NCBI RefSeq assembly: GCF_032118995.1
Contig: NC_092648.1
Coordinates: 24,208,059 to 24,272,058 of the forward strand
Length of the DNA stretch: 64,000 nt
Reading direction: 5' to 3'
From: Asterias amurensis
Taxonomy: Eukaryota > Echinodermata > Asteroidea > Forcipulatida > Asteriidae
Under the pieces are notes generated by a model, which was given only the letters and a program-made list of their open reading frames with translations, was not told where the DNA came from and searched no databases. Positions 1-11,864 of the stretch are shown here, in pieces; positions within the stretch are counted from its first letter, which is position 1; each line of letters opens with the position of its first letter. The position numbers were made by a program, and so were the translations under genes.

Positions 1-980
1 GGATCAGTTGAATCTATTCTGAATCAGTAGAGTGCCCTTTGTTGCAAACCCATACTCCCATTCATAAAACTGTCTCTCAAGGACACGAAACTTCAGAGGT
101 GTGTTGGCATGGACTTGGACTTCATTTGTTTAGTGAATGTCATGCAAGTGTCTTCAATAGCAGCGCAAAAAACCCAGTGACAAAACCACAAAACAACAGC
201 AAAGGCAAATGAAAAAGTGAAGCGAACCTAAAAAGCATTATCGACCCCTCCAAGTTTAAATTTCTCAAAAAAAAAAAATCTAAAAGAATTTGTTGAAGTA
301 ATGTTTCTCAAAATCATCTGAATAAACATTCTACTGCAGTAGTATGATTTTACCATACTTAGTAAGTTAGTGCGGCACCATTTGACGCAATGAGATGTTG
401 AGTGATCTCGAACTGGTCAAGGGTAAGTTGCCCCCCTAAAGAAGATTTTGGTAACTTCGTCTCCTCAAAAAAACAAGATGTCTGCACAGTACTTACAGGA
501 ATGTTTTTTTACACATTTTTATCATTTTACATAAATATTTTTTGCCCCGGCACTCCAATTCTAAAGGTAAGAAGTTTTAACAGTGTTTTTCAACCAACAT
601 TTTTAAACAAAAAAATGATAAATTTCGCAGACAACCTTCAGGAAAACAGCCATAATTTATTTGCTGATGATGTTTGGCACCTTATTTTGGGTTTGTTGGT
701 TTAATGGGTGTTAATCTTCACATTTATCAACAGAAATTGGTAATAATGAGAAGTGATATAACTATTTGGTTATTGCAAAGTTGAAGTGATCCCGAACTGG
801 TCAATGATCCCGAACTGGTCAAATGACTGTATCTAATTCTAACTAATTTACCTGATTGATATATCCCTTTTTGTAAAAATGAGTGAAAAAGTGGTGGCGC
901 CATACGGAAAGTTATCCACAATGATCTCCCATTGACACATAAAATTATTATGCAATAAATAGTCAATACTTTTTTAGTTT

Positions 981-1370
981 TTAAAGGAACACGTTGCCTT
1001 GGATCGGTCGAGTTGGTCTCTGAAAAGCGTTTGTAACCGTTTTTTATAAAATGCATATGGGTAGAAAGATGTTGTAAAAGTAGAATACAATGATCCACAC
1101 AAACATGCCTCGAAATTGCGTGGTTTTCCTTTTACCTCGTCGACTAACACGTCGGCCATTTATGGGGGTCAAAATTTTGACTCCCATAAATGGCCGACCA
1201 TGTTAGTTCGCAAAGTAAAAGGAAAACCACGCAATTTCGAGGCAAACTTGTGTGGTTCATTGTATTCTACTTTTAAAACATCTTTCCAACCATATGCATT
1301 TTATAAAAAACGGTTACAAACGCTTTTGTTTTGACCAACTCGTCCGATCCAAGGCAACGTGTTCCTTTAA
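981..1370. mobile_element. TTAA-flanked foldback element, copy 1 (family F1)
   Basis: A nearly perfect palindrome: two arms of about 185 bp facing each other around a centre reading TCAAAATTTTGA. Termini are AGGAACACGTTGCCTTGG and its complement, flanked by TTAA on both sides. It has no coding capacity; apparent ORFs of the type [20 protein letters not shown] are palindrome artefacts that recur at every copy. TTAA target duplication is typical of piggyBac and Kolobok superfamily elements; which one mobilises it cannot be told here. Confidence 0.88.
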
Positions 1371-1544
1371 TGAATGAGATCATGATGAGATGTATGATTA
1401 TCATTATAACTGCTGTGGTGGATATCGTGCAGATAGATGATGTAGTGTTTTAAAACATTGTGTTTTGGGGCTATCAACACTCAATCAATAAATCAATCAA
1501 CTAGTATTCCTCACTTATTTGTGTTTTGTGTTGTATATTTACAG

Positions 1545-3830
1545 GTGTGTTCTTCCGAAAGGTAAGTTTATACATTATTATTTAAATATTATTATTATTT
1601 TAATATCACTATTTTAAACATTATTTTAAACAAATGTTTTTGAAGGTTTGTTTACCTTTTTTTGTGTATATTTTGTTTACATATCGATACTAAGTAAGAG
1701 CCTCATTAATTGATATAGTTTTCTTTGGATTTAATTTTGGTTAGAGTCCCTTAAATTGTTTTAGAATAGATGTGTCAAAATCCGAGAAGAATTTTGTTTT
1801 GCTTGACCATCAAATATTGTCAATTTATGGACCTAAATTCATCCAGTTTAAAACAAGTTGCCTTCTTTTGTGTAATTAAGTACACAAACTATCCGCCCAC
1901 AAACCATCAGTCACATCATTCATGACTGCCCTGACTTCAGACTACTCCTAGAACTGTGAGGTTTCATTCCCCTATCACCTCCCTGATAGTTTTAGGAGTA
2001 TTTTCAGACCATCAAAAGGAGAGCAGGGACTCAGATGGACCCGGATCAGAGAGCTCGACGAGGATACAGTGATTGAGTGAATCAAGTGGCTTGAAGTCAT
2101 CAAACTACCATTTTAATTTTGTTCAATGTTCACCTTTGTGCAGAGAACAATCGAAAGAAGAAGTTCAAATCAATTTTTGTTTCTTATTTTAGTATACTAA
2201 AAAGAAAGCTATCGAGCATGGCCTTGTAGGCTGGGTCAAGAACACAAAGACAAACACCGTAGTTGGACAAGCTCAAGGATCAAAAGACAAGATAAGCCTG
2301 CTGTGAGTATATTTTCTGTTGACCCTCCTAGTGTCACCACGTCAAGTTGAGAGCTGTCCTTTACTAGTTTCAAAGAGCTGCAAATGTCATAACCTTCCAA
2401 CCTTCCAATTGTCGTAGGGAGGATGGAGGGTTTTGATTGTCTCAGCTCTTTTTTATAAAGCGTTTGTGTCAAACAAACGATATTTGTTAAGATGTGCCTT
2501 TCTGATTGTGAAGCTTGAATTAATTGAGAGTATAATTTTTTAATAAAACGCAAAAAAAAGAACATATAAATTTATAGTCTGAAGAGCCAAATTTTAAGAA
2601 GCCTAGTTTACTATTAAATGAATGTTGGTTTAACAAAAATGGCTATGGAAGAGTTTTTATGGTGTGGCAAGTTTTGTATTTTCTTCAATCATCTTGTAGA
2701 CTAGCCAACCTTGTTGGGCTGTAATGGCTCTCTTTTAACATCAGTCTAATCACAGCCCAAGACTGATGCTAAAGACAGTGGACACTATTGGTAATTACTC
2801 AAAATGATTACTATCATAAAACCTTTCTTTATTACGAGTAATGGGGAGAGGTTGATAGTATACAACATTGTGAGAAACAGCTCCCTCTGAAGTGACAGAG
2901 TTTTCGAGAAGAAGTTGTTTTCCACGAATTTGATTTTGAGACCTTGGATTTGAGGTATCAAAATCAAGCATCTGAAAGCAAACAACTTTGTGTGACCGTG
3001 GTGCGACAAGGATGTTCTTTGTTTCCATTAAAGGAACACGTTGCCTTGAATCGGACGAGTTGGTCAAAACAAAAGCGTTTGTAACCGTTTTTTATAAAAT
3101 GCATATGGTTGGAAAGATGTTTTAAAAGTAGAATACAATGATCCACACAAGTTTGCCTCGAAATTGCGTGGTTTTCCTTCTACCATGGTCGGCCATTTAT
3201 GGGAGTCAAAATTTTGACCCCCATAAATGGCCGACGTGTTAGTCAACAAGGTTAAAGGAAAACCACGCAATTTCGAGGCATGTTTGTGTGGATCATTTTA
3301 CTCTACTTTTACAACATCTTTCTACCCATATGCATTTTATAAAAAAACGGTTACAAACGCTTTTCAAAGACCAACTCGACCGATCCAAGGCAACGTGTTC
3401 CTTTAATATCTCTCAACTTAGACGACTAGTTGGGCTAAAATTTTCACAGGTTTGTTATTTTATGCATATGTTGAGATACACCAACTGTAAAGACTAATCT
3501 TTGACAATTACCAAGTGTCCAGGTCTTTATAAGAGAGCCATAACAGCCCAACAAGGTGAGCTACCTGTAGGCCTATGACGCCTATTTCATATCATGGAGG
3601 TACAACATTTGTACACAGCGCATTTACTAACTTTCTTTTCCAAGGGTTTAGGTTTACATCTGATGTCCTTCATTAGACCAGCGTTGTTAACCCTTCTTTC
3701 TTTCAAAACCTTTTCTAGGAAGACTTGGCTTCGCACAAAAGGCAGTCCACGCTCGGTTGTCAAACGGGCAGTGTTCAAGAATGAGAAACCAATTGATCAA
3801 CTCGTCTACACACAATTTGACATCATATGA
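1545..3830 (+). CDS. ACYP: Acylphosphatase, 3' three exons (5' end outside window)
   Basis: Acylphosphatase is a small cytosolic enzyme that hydrolyses the carboxyl-phosphate bond of acylphosphates. Three phase-compatible exons are visible: 1545-1561 (17 nt, GVFFRK once the first G is supplied by the upstream exon), 2193-2302 (starts YTKKKAIEHGLVGWVKNT) and 3719-3830 (starts KTWLRTKGSPRS, ends FDII then TGA). Every junction has AG/GT borders. The family's two catalytic residues are present: the Arg of GVFFRK and the Asn of GWVKNT. The C-terminal exon has the usual LRTKGSP, NEKPI and YTQFDI blocks. The first exon, ending in a G before the intron, was not found between 1 and 1540, so it probably lies upstream. 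About 80 residues are visible of a family usually 95-100 aa long. Intron 1 of the visible part is clean; intron 2 (2303-3718) contains nested MITEs. ACYP1 and ACYP2 cannot be told apart here. Confidence 0.88.
2768..3533. mobile_element. TTAA MITE family F2, copy split by an F1 insertion
   Basis: The left part (2768-3027) begins GACAGTGGACACTATTGG and the right part (about 3407-3533) ends TTACCAAGTGTCCAGG. Together they make one F2 element of about 385 bp, like the intact copies at 36578 and 42400, interrupted by the F1 foldback at 3028-3406. F2 internal sequence includes the diagnostic stretch TTTGTTATTTTATGCATATG. Confidence 0.8.
3028..3406. mobile_element. TTAA foldback element F1, copy 2, nested in F2
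   Basis: 379 bp including both TTAA copies, with the same termini and TCAAAATTTTGA centre as copy 1. The host F2 element normally reads CATTAATATCTC at this point. Here it reads CATTAA, then the element, then TTAATATCTC, so one TTAA became two. Confidence 0.9.
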
Positions 3831-4910
3831 TGAAAAGAGATTACTGTTTTTTCCTACATTTGTAAATGAAAGTGTAAATATTATTTTTAATATGAATATG
3901 GATGCTGGTTACTGTGTGTTGGTGTTGTGTGGCTGCAGTGAACAATTCTGTGTAAACTACATGTATGTTTTATCCCAACTACAATTTAATACTATTTATT
4001 TCATATTTTAATAATATGAGGCACACACAATGCTGTATATTGTGTCTGCAGAGGGCGCTATTGAAACTTCCTTAGAAATGCAAGAAAGTATGACTAAGGT
4101 GTTTTTCTATAAATGGTTCAGATTTTGTGTCGTAGACACCATTTATACATCAGGTCAACTGACAAGCGATCACTTTTTAGCCTCGTTGACAAATCACACT
4201 TTGAATACTTGACATCGTTGGGTTTCAATCAGTTGTGCAAATTGGCATACACCATAGATAGAACTAAATGGAAGTGCCTGTGGGATTTGTAAACAAAGGC
4301 ATCTGGGTTTTGTATTCACACCGAATGAAGTATTCCAGACAAGCAACATTTTTCATTTGCGTGCGATGCTCGAAGATAGATTATAAAAAAATTATATTTG
4401 GTAAAAAAATTAAGTTTAAGTGTCAGTACTATTTGGATCAAGGTCAGTTTTAATGTCCACATTGTGTGATAAAACAAAGTTTAATTCTTATTTGTAATTC
4501 TAATTTTGTGGGGTCAACTACAGCCTTGGCTTCCGACCTGCAGTAGCTATTATAGATCTTATGCATATGATGTCATGTAAGTTAGGCAACCTTGGCTAGA
4601 GGTTAAAAGAAGGCTGCTAATGGGAGACTTTGGAATGCTAGTTGGCAGCAGATTAACCAGTAAAATTTCAACAATTATTAATTTTAACATAGTTTTGAGC
4701 TTGCACACATAACCTGAAGTCTGCTACCATCTAGTGTCCCAAAAGTCCCACATTGGCTCATCTTGTTTACCTTGCATACATAAACGTACGGTTTCCATTG
4801 TTTCATTCTACATTGTTTTACCCTATGACAGTGGCATGATTACTTCAACAAAAAGGTCTTTTGTGCTTTCATGAGAGTCATGGAAATAAACGAGCAATCC
4901 AGACAGAAGT
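3831..4910 (+). other. Acylphosphatase 3' UTR
   Basis: AT-rich sequence after the ACYP stop. The first good AATAAA on the plus strand after the stop is at 4885-4890, giving a predicted 3' UTR of about 1.08 kb. Short ORFs here (for example at 3757-4011) show no family resemblance and are probably chance. Confidence 0.5.
4885..4890 (+). terminator. Poly(A) signal of the acylphosphatase gene
   Basis: Canonical AATAAA within TGGAAATAAACGAG. It lies 37 bases from the opposing EIF3K signal at 4927-4932, so the two cleavage sites are expected to abut or overlap. Confidence 0.6.
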
Positions 4911-6209
4911 CCATGTTGTTTTGTGTTTTATTTTCCTTGTTTACAGTCTGATACATAAATGATAACATAAATCTTCAAAAAGAAACACATTGAATGTTAA
5001 CTATTACAGGCACCGTGATAGTCCATGTAGTTTAGTTTTTTTGAAACTTGCTCGGCAGAATTTTTTACTTGACAGCTTTATGAAATTGGGCCCTGTTGAA
5101 CAGGGTGAATAGACTTTTCTCACTGATGCCACATATCTGTAGCAATCTGGGATGATGGCTGGAGTACTACAGGAATGATACATACATGTAGTGTCATCAA
5201 CCGATGGGTTTCAAGCACATGTTCATAGATTTACATGTATACTAAAAAGAAATGTGCATGACTTGCCTGTGTAATTACTCCAGCATGACCGGAAGTCATC
5301 TGAGAAGGATCAACATAAATGTATCCTTGGCTTAAAATGATTCAGATCTACAACTAGTGGTTATTCTAGCTTAGCTACATGTACTTCACATCAATATTAA
5401 CTCTCTTTAAACACTGGTTAGCTGGCCCACTGAATGTATTAAACTCGTGTACCATATGCTCCAACACTGCCCTCTATAGACCTTTATCACGCTGTCACCA
5501 TTGTTGGTCATGTTCCTTGTTTCTGATAACAGTAATAAATGAATGCTGACATTCATTTTTAAAAAAGGGCCCAGACTATTTGCCCTTCAAGCCTCGGTTT
5601 GGTTACATTGATTTGAATAGGGGAAAATCAAGATGACCACACCATGACAAAGGTATATTGGTGATCTCAACACGGTGGTACTTGAACTACATGTAAAAGT
5701 TATGTTGCAGTATTAACATGTAAAAGGCCATGTACAGGCTGGCCATGTACAGGCTGGTCATGTAGGGCCACTTTAAGTTGACATCAATTACAACATGCAT
5801 ACAGAACATAATAAGAGGATAGGGACAAGTGAAAATGCTAAAAGTGGGGATAAAAAAAATGATAAGGCTAACTACCTCAGAAAATCTGTTGAGGCTAACT
5901 ACTTCAGCCAACTTTTGTTGGGAGAGACAGAGGGTGGTTGGAATATTAAAAAAATAGATGCAAGGACATCAAAATAGTGGAGTTGTAAAAACCACAAGTT
6001 CAATGAAATTCAGACAAGATCTGAATATCACAGAGGTTCCATTACTGCTCCAGGATGTACAATAATAAACAGGTACTAATCTTTCCACTTGGAGTTAGCG
6101 ATGTAGTTGTTTGGGTTCAGTTCCAACTGTACTATGTAAATGGCTAAAATCCGTGAGGTTGCCTGCAGATCATGTGTAGTTCTCATCTGCATCCTGTTCT
6201 TGGCTGGTT
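4910..6209 (-). other. EIF3K 3' UTR
   Basis: About 1.3 kb between the EIF3K stop and its predicted poly(A) site. A short tandem repeat around 5725-5765 (GGCTGGCCATGTACA type) is the only structure seen. No convincing second ORF. Confidence 0.45.
4927..4932 (-). terminator. Poly(A) signal of EIF3K
   Basis: TTTATT on the plus strand, that is AATAAA on the minus strand. It is the first canonical hexamer I found downstream of the EIF3K stop at 6210. A GT-rich stretch follows in the transcription direction (about 4906-4925), suiting a cleavage site near 4910. Confidence 0.55.
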
Positions 6210-9200
6210 TCACTGGGACAATTTCATTACTGAAGCAACACCTGCAGCAAAGAAGCATAGAATACAAACACTTTTAACAGACTATTTTGTTTCCCCTCCA
6301 GTATTTTCAAAAGGTACTGAAAAATGCCCCAGAGATTAAAAACAATGAATAGTCAAATATCTGAGACTTGTAGCCATGGTGGGAGGTGCTTGGCGGGCCT
6401 GCCCAGAACTAAAAAAATTCACCCAGCACTCATATATTGTCCTGCTCAGCACAGATTTCCCCCCCATTGCACAACAGCAACGATGGCCCCTTATCTAAAC
6501 ATGAATAATTTTGTTGATCTGCTCACCCCTGGTAGATTTAGAGCCCACCCCTAAAATTAGTCTAGCTTCAACAATGCTGAGCAGTCCCGTTTTTTTGATT
6601 TAAGTTTGGGAGGCCAAGTTATCAGAGTATGGGATAGAATCCTTGTCATTTGCTTTATGCAACTTGTTCCACTGAGTATCATTACTACGGGTGCGTTGGA
6701 TAAGCTTCCCTGGTGGACCCCGCAGTGCTCACTCGGGTGAGCCCCTGACAAGAGCTAAACGAACGATCACACTCGCCCTCTCGTGGTGACAGCATGCACC
6801 TCAGGTCAGCCCCAAGTGTCCCACTCCACAAGCAGGGCACTTGGGGCTGACCCGGGTGAGCCCCTGGAATGACACCAAAGCTATCCGAATGTACCGGGGG
6901 CAGACCGGGGTCGACCCAGGAAAGTTAAACGAACGCACCCATTGTTCATCACTTGCTTTCGTTCACCCAGACATAGGGATGGCCAGTAGTCCTACAAAAG
7001 TCAAGCCAATGTCTGCGCAGTGGTAGAATATTAGCTACACAAATTCTTACGAGAACAACTGACAGACCAAAGTAGACACAATCACATGGCTTTACTGCAA
7101 AACCAAATATTAACATGTACTTACTTTCAAAGCTAATCTTCTCTGTGATGTTCTTAGTTTTAATACTCTCTTCTTGTTGGCTGATAAAGACTCGGTTTCC
7201 ATCTAACGGCTTCCAGCCATACTTGTTCATCCATTGGTTCAGCTCCTGGTCGCTCAGGTAACCTAGTAAATCTCCCAACTGCTGCCTATCAATTGTTTGG
7301 TATGTGATTCGTAAAATGTGACAAATATCTGCAAGAGGGGAAGACAAAAACCAGTAAATATTATACTACAGGGTGAGCCAAAGTTGACTGGGATTGGTGA
7401 TGTTTTTCAAAACAAACATGACACTCAAAAGTTCAGTAAAGCATCAATCACTCTTTCCTGCTTATTACAAAGAAAAAAAGAAGAAAATTTATCATTCCTA
7501 AGAAAGAGAAGTTATGTCAATTTTAAAAAAAGGTACTCATTTTGCAAGCTGAACACAGTATATGTATTGGTTGCATTGCGACAACCTGCAGGCGATCAAG
7601 AATTCTGGTTGATTTGCCGGCGGGCGATAGAAAAACCAAGTTTTGGGAAACCCATGCAAAAAAAATAAAAGTGATTGGGTTAGCATAAACAAATCAAGCC
7701 TTCACTCACATTTTCTAATGGAATCTTTAAATCCTGTTATTCCTGCAAACAGTGTACTCGTTGCTCCATCACACTCGCTCTGAAAATAAATAAAAAATAA
7801 AAAAACAGTAAGTATTTCAAAACCATAAACAAACGTAAATTCACGCACAATTGATACAAAAAACCTGAAACATTGACACCATCACACAAGTCAAGATGTA
7901 TTAACGATGAAGAAACAATGCAAAAACGCAACACTGTGTAAGAATCAGCCGATGAAACCTATTTTGACCTCTACTCCAAGGCACCCTACTCTAATGAGGT
8001 CAGGTGTATAAGGTTTATAGCTAACATTCTTGACTTACCCAGAAGCTCTTGAATTCACAGGTTTCCAAAAGGTTCGCAAGATACATGATGGTAACCAGAG
8101 GAGGTTCTTGTTGCTGAAGGAATTCAAGATTGTCAAGGAAAGTCATCAAATTCATTAGACGACAGAAGGAATTTTATTAGAATAAATAAATTATTTTAAC
8201 TTCATGAGGTGGGTATCATATCTGACTGATCAAACCAAACAAATTGATGAGTTAGGATTAGGAATGATGTAAAAAATAACAACTGGTCTGTGAGACTCAG
8301 TGAGTCTCAGTACTTAAAGACATTAACTGACTTTTCTTGTGCGTAATGTACAATTCGAATTTAGATTTCTTGACTCGATAGTTCTTGTCTGTATTGTAGC
8401 ATGCAAAGTAGCGACACAACAAAGACTACCATCACATTTATGCAGTCACACTACACACAGAGACACAGCCAAACAAAATTGGACACTTGAATCTTGAGAC
8501 CAAATCAAACAGTACCAATTTAAAATTGGCTAGGTCAATGAAAAAGCGAATATCATCAAAGATTTTGCCGGCTTGAGTAAAGGATACATGAATCTCATCT
8601 ATGAGACATTTGCAGAGGATGAAGTCTGTGTGGGGAAGGTTCGTCAGTGCCTTTAGGAGGACTGTGGCTGCTGTGCTGACCTTGAATGTGCCTGGATTCA
8701 ACTGGTATCTGGTAAACAAAACCCACAAAATTAGTTGTGTTAGTCGCGTAACTTTTTCCTAATTCAGCTTTGATGTGAAATGTAAGCTTTAGAAATTGAA
8801 CTTTAAATAGTGTCTTGCTTAAAATAACCCAGCTATACAAAACAAAGTCAAAAGGCCATTTGAGATATGGTTGACCCACTCATGTGATACCATTAGGTTT
8901 GAGGTACACTTGTTTGTATACACCCAAACCAAACAATGCACTCCTATAGTGTCCAACATAACTCAAAAGGCTAATGGATACATACAATGTTTGCATGAGA
9001 AAGGACTTTTCCCAAAATTAAAGGTGCTTATTTTTGAAAGCATGCATTATCATGTGACCCTCAGGTACGAAAGAGCACACTGAAAAAGAGTGATCTCTGA
9101 TTTTGCATGAGCATCTCACTAAGGAAAACATAACTAACTTTCAAGACGCAGAAAGGTTTCTTACAATTTCAAAACAGCTAAGTTGGCTTCAAGATCGTAT

Positions 9201-11505
9201 CTGTTCTCTGTTGCCTGAATCTCGACGTATCTTTCCAACTTTCCAAGATTTTCAGGGTTGTATCTGTTAGGAGAAGGCAAACAGAGAAAAGTGTAGAGGC
9301 ACAACATATTTATTATGATCAGGCCTGACAGAGCGTAATCCTGAAATTTTGTAACCGGCAAATGCAATGTTTATATTAAAGGTTAAATAGGATTCCTCTA
9401 TGGTGGAATTAAAAATTATTTAAATTGGTTTATAGAACTCCAGGTGCGCACCGTGCGTGTGAAAAAATTTCTCCTTTTCCTCTCTCAGCTATCAGACCCA
9501 CATTTTTTACAACAAATGAAATTAAATGAAATAAGTTATGATGTTCATAATCGTTCTGTCTTTGGCAGAACAAAAAAGATACAAAATCTGGCCCCAAATT
9601 TTTCATTAAACAAATTGGTTAGTACTAAGACATTTTTGGTCATTCTTGATTCTTGGTCATGACTGAAATATTGATGTTTCAAAAGACCATCTTTCATGGA
9701 TTCTAAAATTTTAAGTTGAACACCGTGGATAGAGTAAAACACAACTTCCAAGTAAACATGGTAAGTAAAAGTGGTGCCGCCATAAATATTAAATATGGAA
9801 ATCCTTTATTGCGTTTATCACTCATGACTCAGGATGTGTACTGTACTAATAACTATATTATATAGGGCCTTGAATAACACATTACTTTATTTAACCACAT
9901 TTTACTCGCTTCCAACAAACATCTTTGCTGACCGGTGCTGAAATGGGAAAAATTTTCGTATGGCGCCACCACTTTTTTATTATAATAATAATATTAATAA
10001 TAATAACTTGGGGGGATAATCGTCCTTACTCGCAGCTAGAGCTGAATTGCGAAGGACGCAGCTACAACATGTACGAGAAGCAGGCATGCAAGGGTGCATT
10101 CAGCTGCCAGCCACATCAACCCATTATGCCACGGAGCACAGCCAAGATCGAAAGTGTTTGATTTTTTCCTGAGGGAGGAAAACCGGATGATCTGGAAAAC
10201 CCTTGTGGCACAGCAGAGAACCATCGCACAACTCAACTCACATATGGCCCTGGCCGGGAATCGAACCGGGGTCACCTTGCCTTGGTGAGAGGCGAGCGCT
10301 TTACGCACAAGCCAACCATTCATTCAAAATGAAATAATATAGTATCTCATTAAACCTCAATGAGATATCCTTTTTTCAGGCATGTGAGTATCAAAAAAAA
10401 AGGGGAAAAGAGAGAACCGGGAAAGAAAAAGAGGAAAAGATAATATTCCTATAATATACTTTTGTACACAGAAAGTGAAGAAAAAAAGAGAACAATCAAA
10501 ACCCCAAAAGAGGAAATCAGCTGAAAAGAGGAAGTCTCACATGCCTGCTTTTTATAAAAATCGGTGAAAAAGTGGTGTGCCATATGGAAAGTTATCCCTG
10601 AAATGTCCAGCGTATTCGGTAATAAATGCTGGTCACATCATGTTTATCATCTCGCCAATAAAACACAACTCCCATAAATGGCCGACTGTGTTAGTCAACG
10701 AGGTAGAAGGAAAACCGTGCAGTTTTGAGGCATGTTTGCGTGGATCATTGTATTCTACTTTTAAAACATCTTTCTACCCATATGCCTTTTATAACAAACG
10801 GTTACAAATGCTTTTCAAAGACCAACTCGACCGATCCAAGGCAACGTGTTCCTTTAAGTTTGTACCCTCAGAATTTGTGTCATGATTTTTGAAAGTGGTA
10901 AAAATGGGGCAAATCTGGTGACTAGCTGTCGAAATTGTACGTGTTGGACTAGATTAACCGTTGCCGCTCGAACCTATCTCGTAACCCTCCGGCCTGGGGG
11001 TCGTCGGGAGGATGGTAACGTTATCGCAACTAACCACCAACGCCCCGGGTTGTTGCATGGAATTTCTACCTCCATCCATGGTTGTTGCAAAGTCGCCCCA
11101 GTCTGACATTCCTATTCTTTCCTCCATGGTCACCCTAAACAATGTCGCCCCCAACCAAATGTCGCCCCAACCAAATGTCGCCCCCAACCATGCCAAATGT
11201 CGCCCCCGCTGTCTGTAGCAAAGTCGCCCCATTCGTTTACACACAACAAAACCGCCCCATTCGTTTACACACAACAAAACACCACACAGCTGGATCCAGC
11301 TCGTCGGCAAAAGCAGTTGAAATAAATGAACAGAGTTAATGAATTCAATAATCTTTAGGCACACTGGCGATTTGTAACAGTAGTGTGAAATACGCGGAAT
11401 CCCACGGAAAATAAATACTTCTGCATAAACCAAAGAACAGCATGTTTACCTATCAATTCCCTTCAGCATGGAAGTCACTGTCGCACGAGCCTCGTCAAAC
11501 GCCAT
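6210..11505 (-). CDS. EIF3K: Eukaryotic translation initiation factor 3 subunit K
   Basis: eIF3k is a cytosolic subunit of eIF3, the scaffold that recruits the 40S ribosome during initiation. It consists of a HEAT-like and winged-helix (PCI-related) fold. Seven coding exons join in phase: 11505-11450 ([18 protein letters not shown]), 9263-9165 ([14 protein letters not shown]), 8708-8588 ([21 protein letters not shown]), 8113-8039 ([17 protein letters not shown]), 7779-7710 ([11 protein letters not shown]), 7328-7125 ([34 protein letters not shown]) and 6241-6210 ([12 protein letters not shown]). All borders are AG/GT. The joined CDS is 657 nt, 218 aa, the same length as human EIF3K, and motifs line up along the whole protein. 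The start is the first ATG, aligned with the usual N terminus. Intron 1 (9264-11449) carries a SINE and half a TTAA foldback; intron 6 (6242-7124) carries a hairpin MITE. The gene converges on ACYP. Confidence 0.96.
6689..6939. mobile_element. Hairpin MITE in EIF3K intron 6 (family F4)
   Basis: Starts GGGTGCGTTGGATAAGC and ends AAGTTAAACGAACGCACCC, an imperfect terminal inverted repeat. The interior has palindromic pieces around GGGTGAGCCCCTG. It is a longer, diverged relative of the hairpins in the lipase introns at 20112, 52845 and 53122. Confidence 0.7.
9955..10322 (-). repeat. tRNA-derived SINE in EIF3K intron 1
   Basis: Read on the minus strand, the head (about 10318-10230) has a tRNA-like A box region (TGGCTTGTGCGTAAAGCG) and a B box GGTTCGATTCCC, followed by a body with a GGAAAACCGGATGAT-like segment typical of metazoan SINEs. 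It runs in the same direction as EIF3K transcription. Confidence 0.7.
10667..10857. mobile_element. TTAA foldback F1, half copy 3
   Basis: Only the right arm is present, from ACTCCCATAAATGGCCGAC to GCAACGTGTTCCTTTAA. The left arm is missing, so no foldback can form. Confidence 0.8.
11140..11282. repeat. Short tandem repeats in EIF3K intron 1
   Basis: Repeats of about 17-20 bp with core TGTCGCCCCCAACCAAA (about 11140-11210) are followed by two copies of a unit with core CGCCCCATTCGTTTACAC (about 11224-11280). The array is C-rich, unlike its AT-rich surroundings. Confidence 0.7.
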
Positions 11506-11639
11506 CTTGAAATTTGAACTGGTACTACTCCCGAACACAACCTGCCAACACACAGGGATTTGGAAACCAGCTAACTTTTCCCCTGCAATGCACTACACGT
11601 GTGTGTCGCCGCGAACTCAGCAGTAGTACGACGTGTGGG

Positions 11640-11800
11640 GCCGGTGTCAGATGCAATTGTGTCCGCCATGCAATACGGACACAACTGCATGTGCAAATGT
11701 GTCCGGGCGGACACAATTGCATTATGCAGCAGCGTCCGGGCGGACACGATTGCATGCAAAACTGTCCGGAGGACATAATTGCATGCGACCACGGCCGTGT
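11640..11800. repeat. Palindromic GTCCG/CGGAC repeat array upstream of EIF3K
   Basis: Four or five degenerate units of about 32 bp carrying GTCCGGGCGGACAC and ATTGCAT, starting about 135 bp upstream of the EIF3K ATG. The unit is itself palindromic (GTCCG...CGGAC). It could be promoter-proximal by position, but no function is shown. Confidence 0.6.
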
Positions 11801-11864
11801 AAATCAACCTCATTCCTAATCCTCTCGCACTCGCTCGGCGTAAAGTGGACAACGTACATGTCCA

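Noticed and set aside
402-430. Possible upstream ACYP exon ending CTGGTCAAGG before GTAAGT
   Set aside because: The phase would fit, but the translated residues do not match the family and in-frame stops lie close upstream; the same CGAACTGGTCAA motif recurs at 790-820 as a local repeat.
1116-1334. ORFs of the type [20 protein letters not shown] recurring near 1.1, 3.1, 10.6, 19.2, 45.0 and 48.4 kb
   Set aside because: All lie in the arms of F1 foldback elements and occur on both strands; they are palindrome artefacts, not a protein family.
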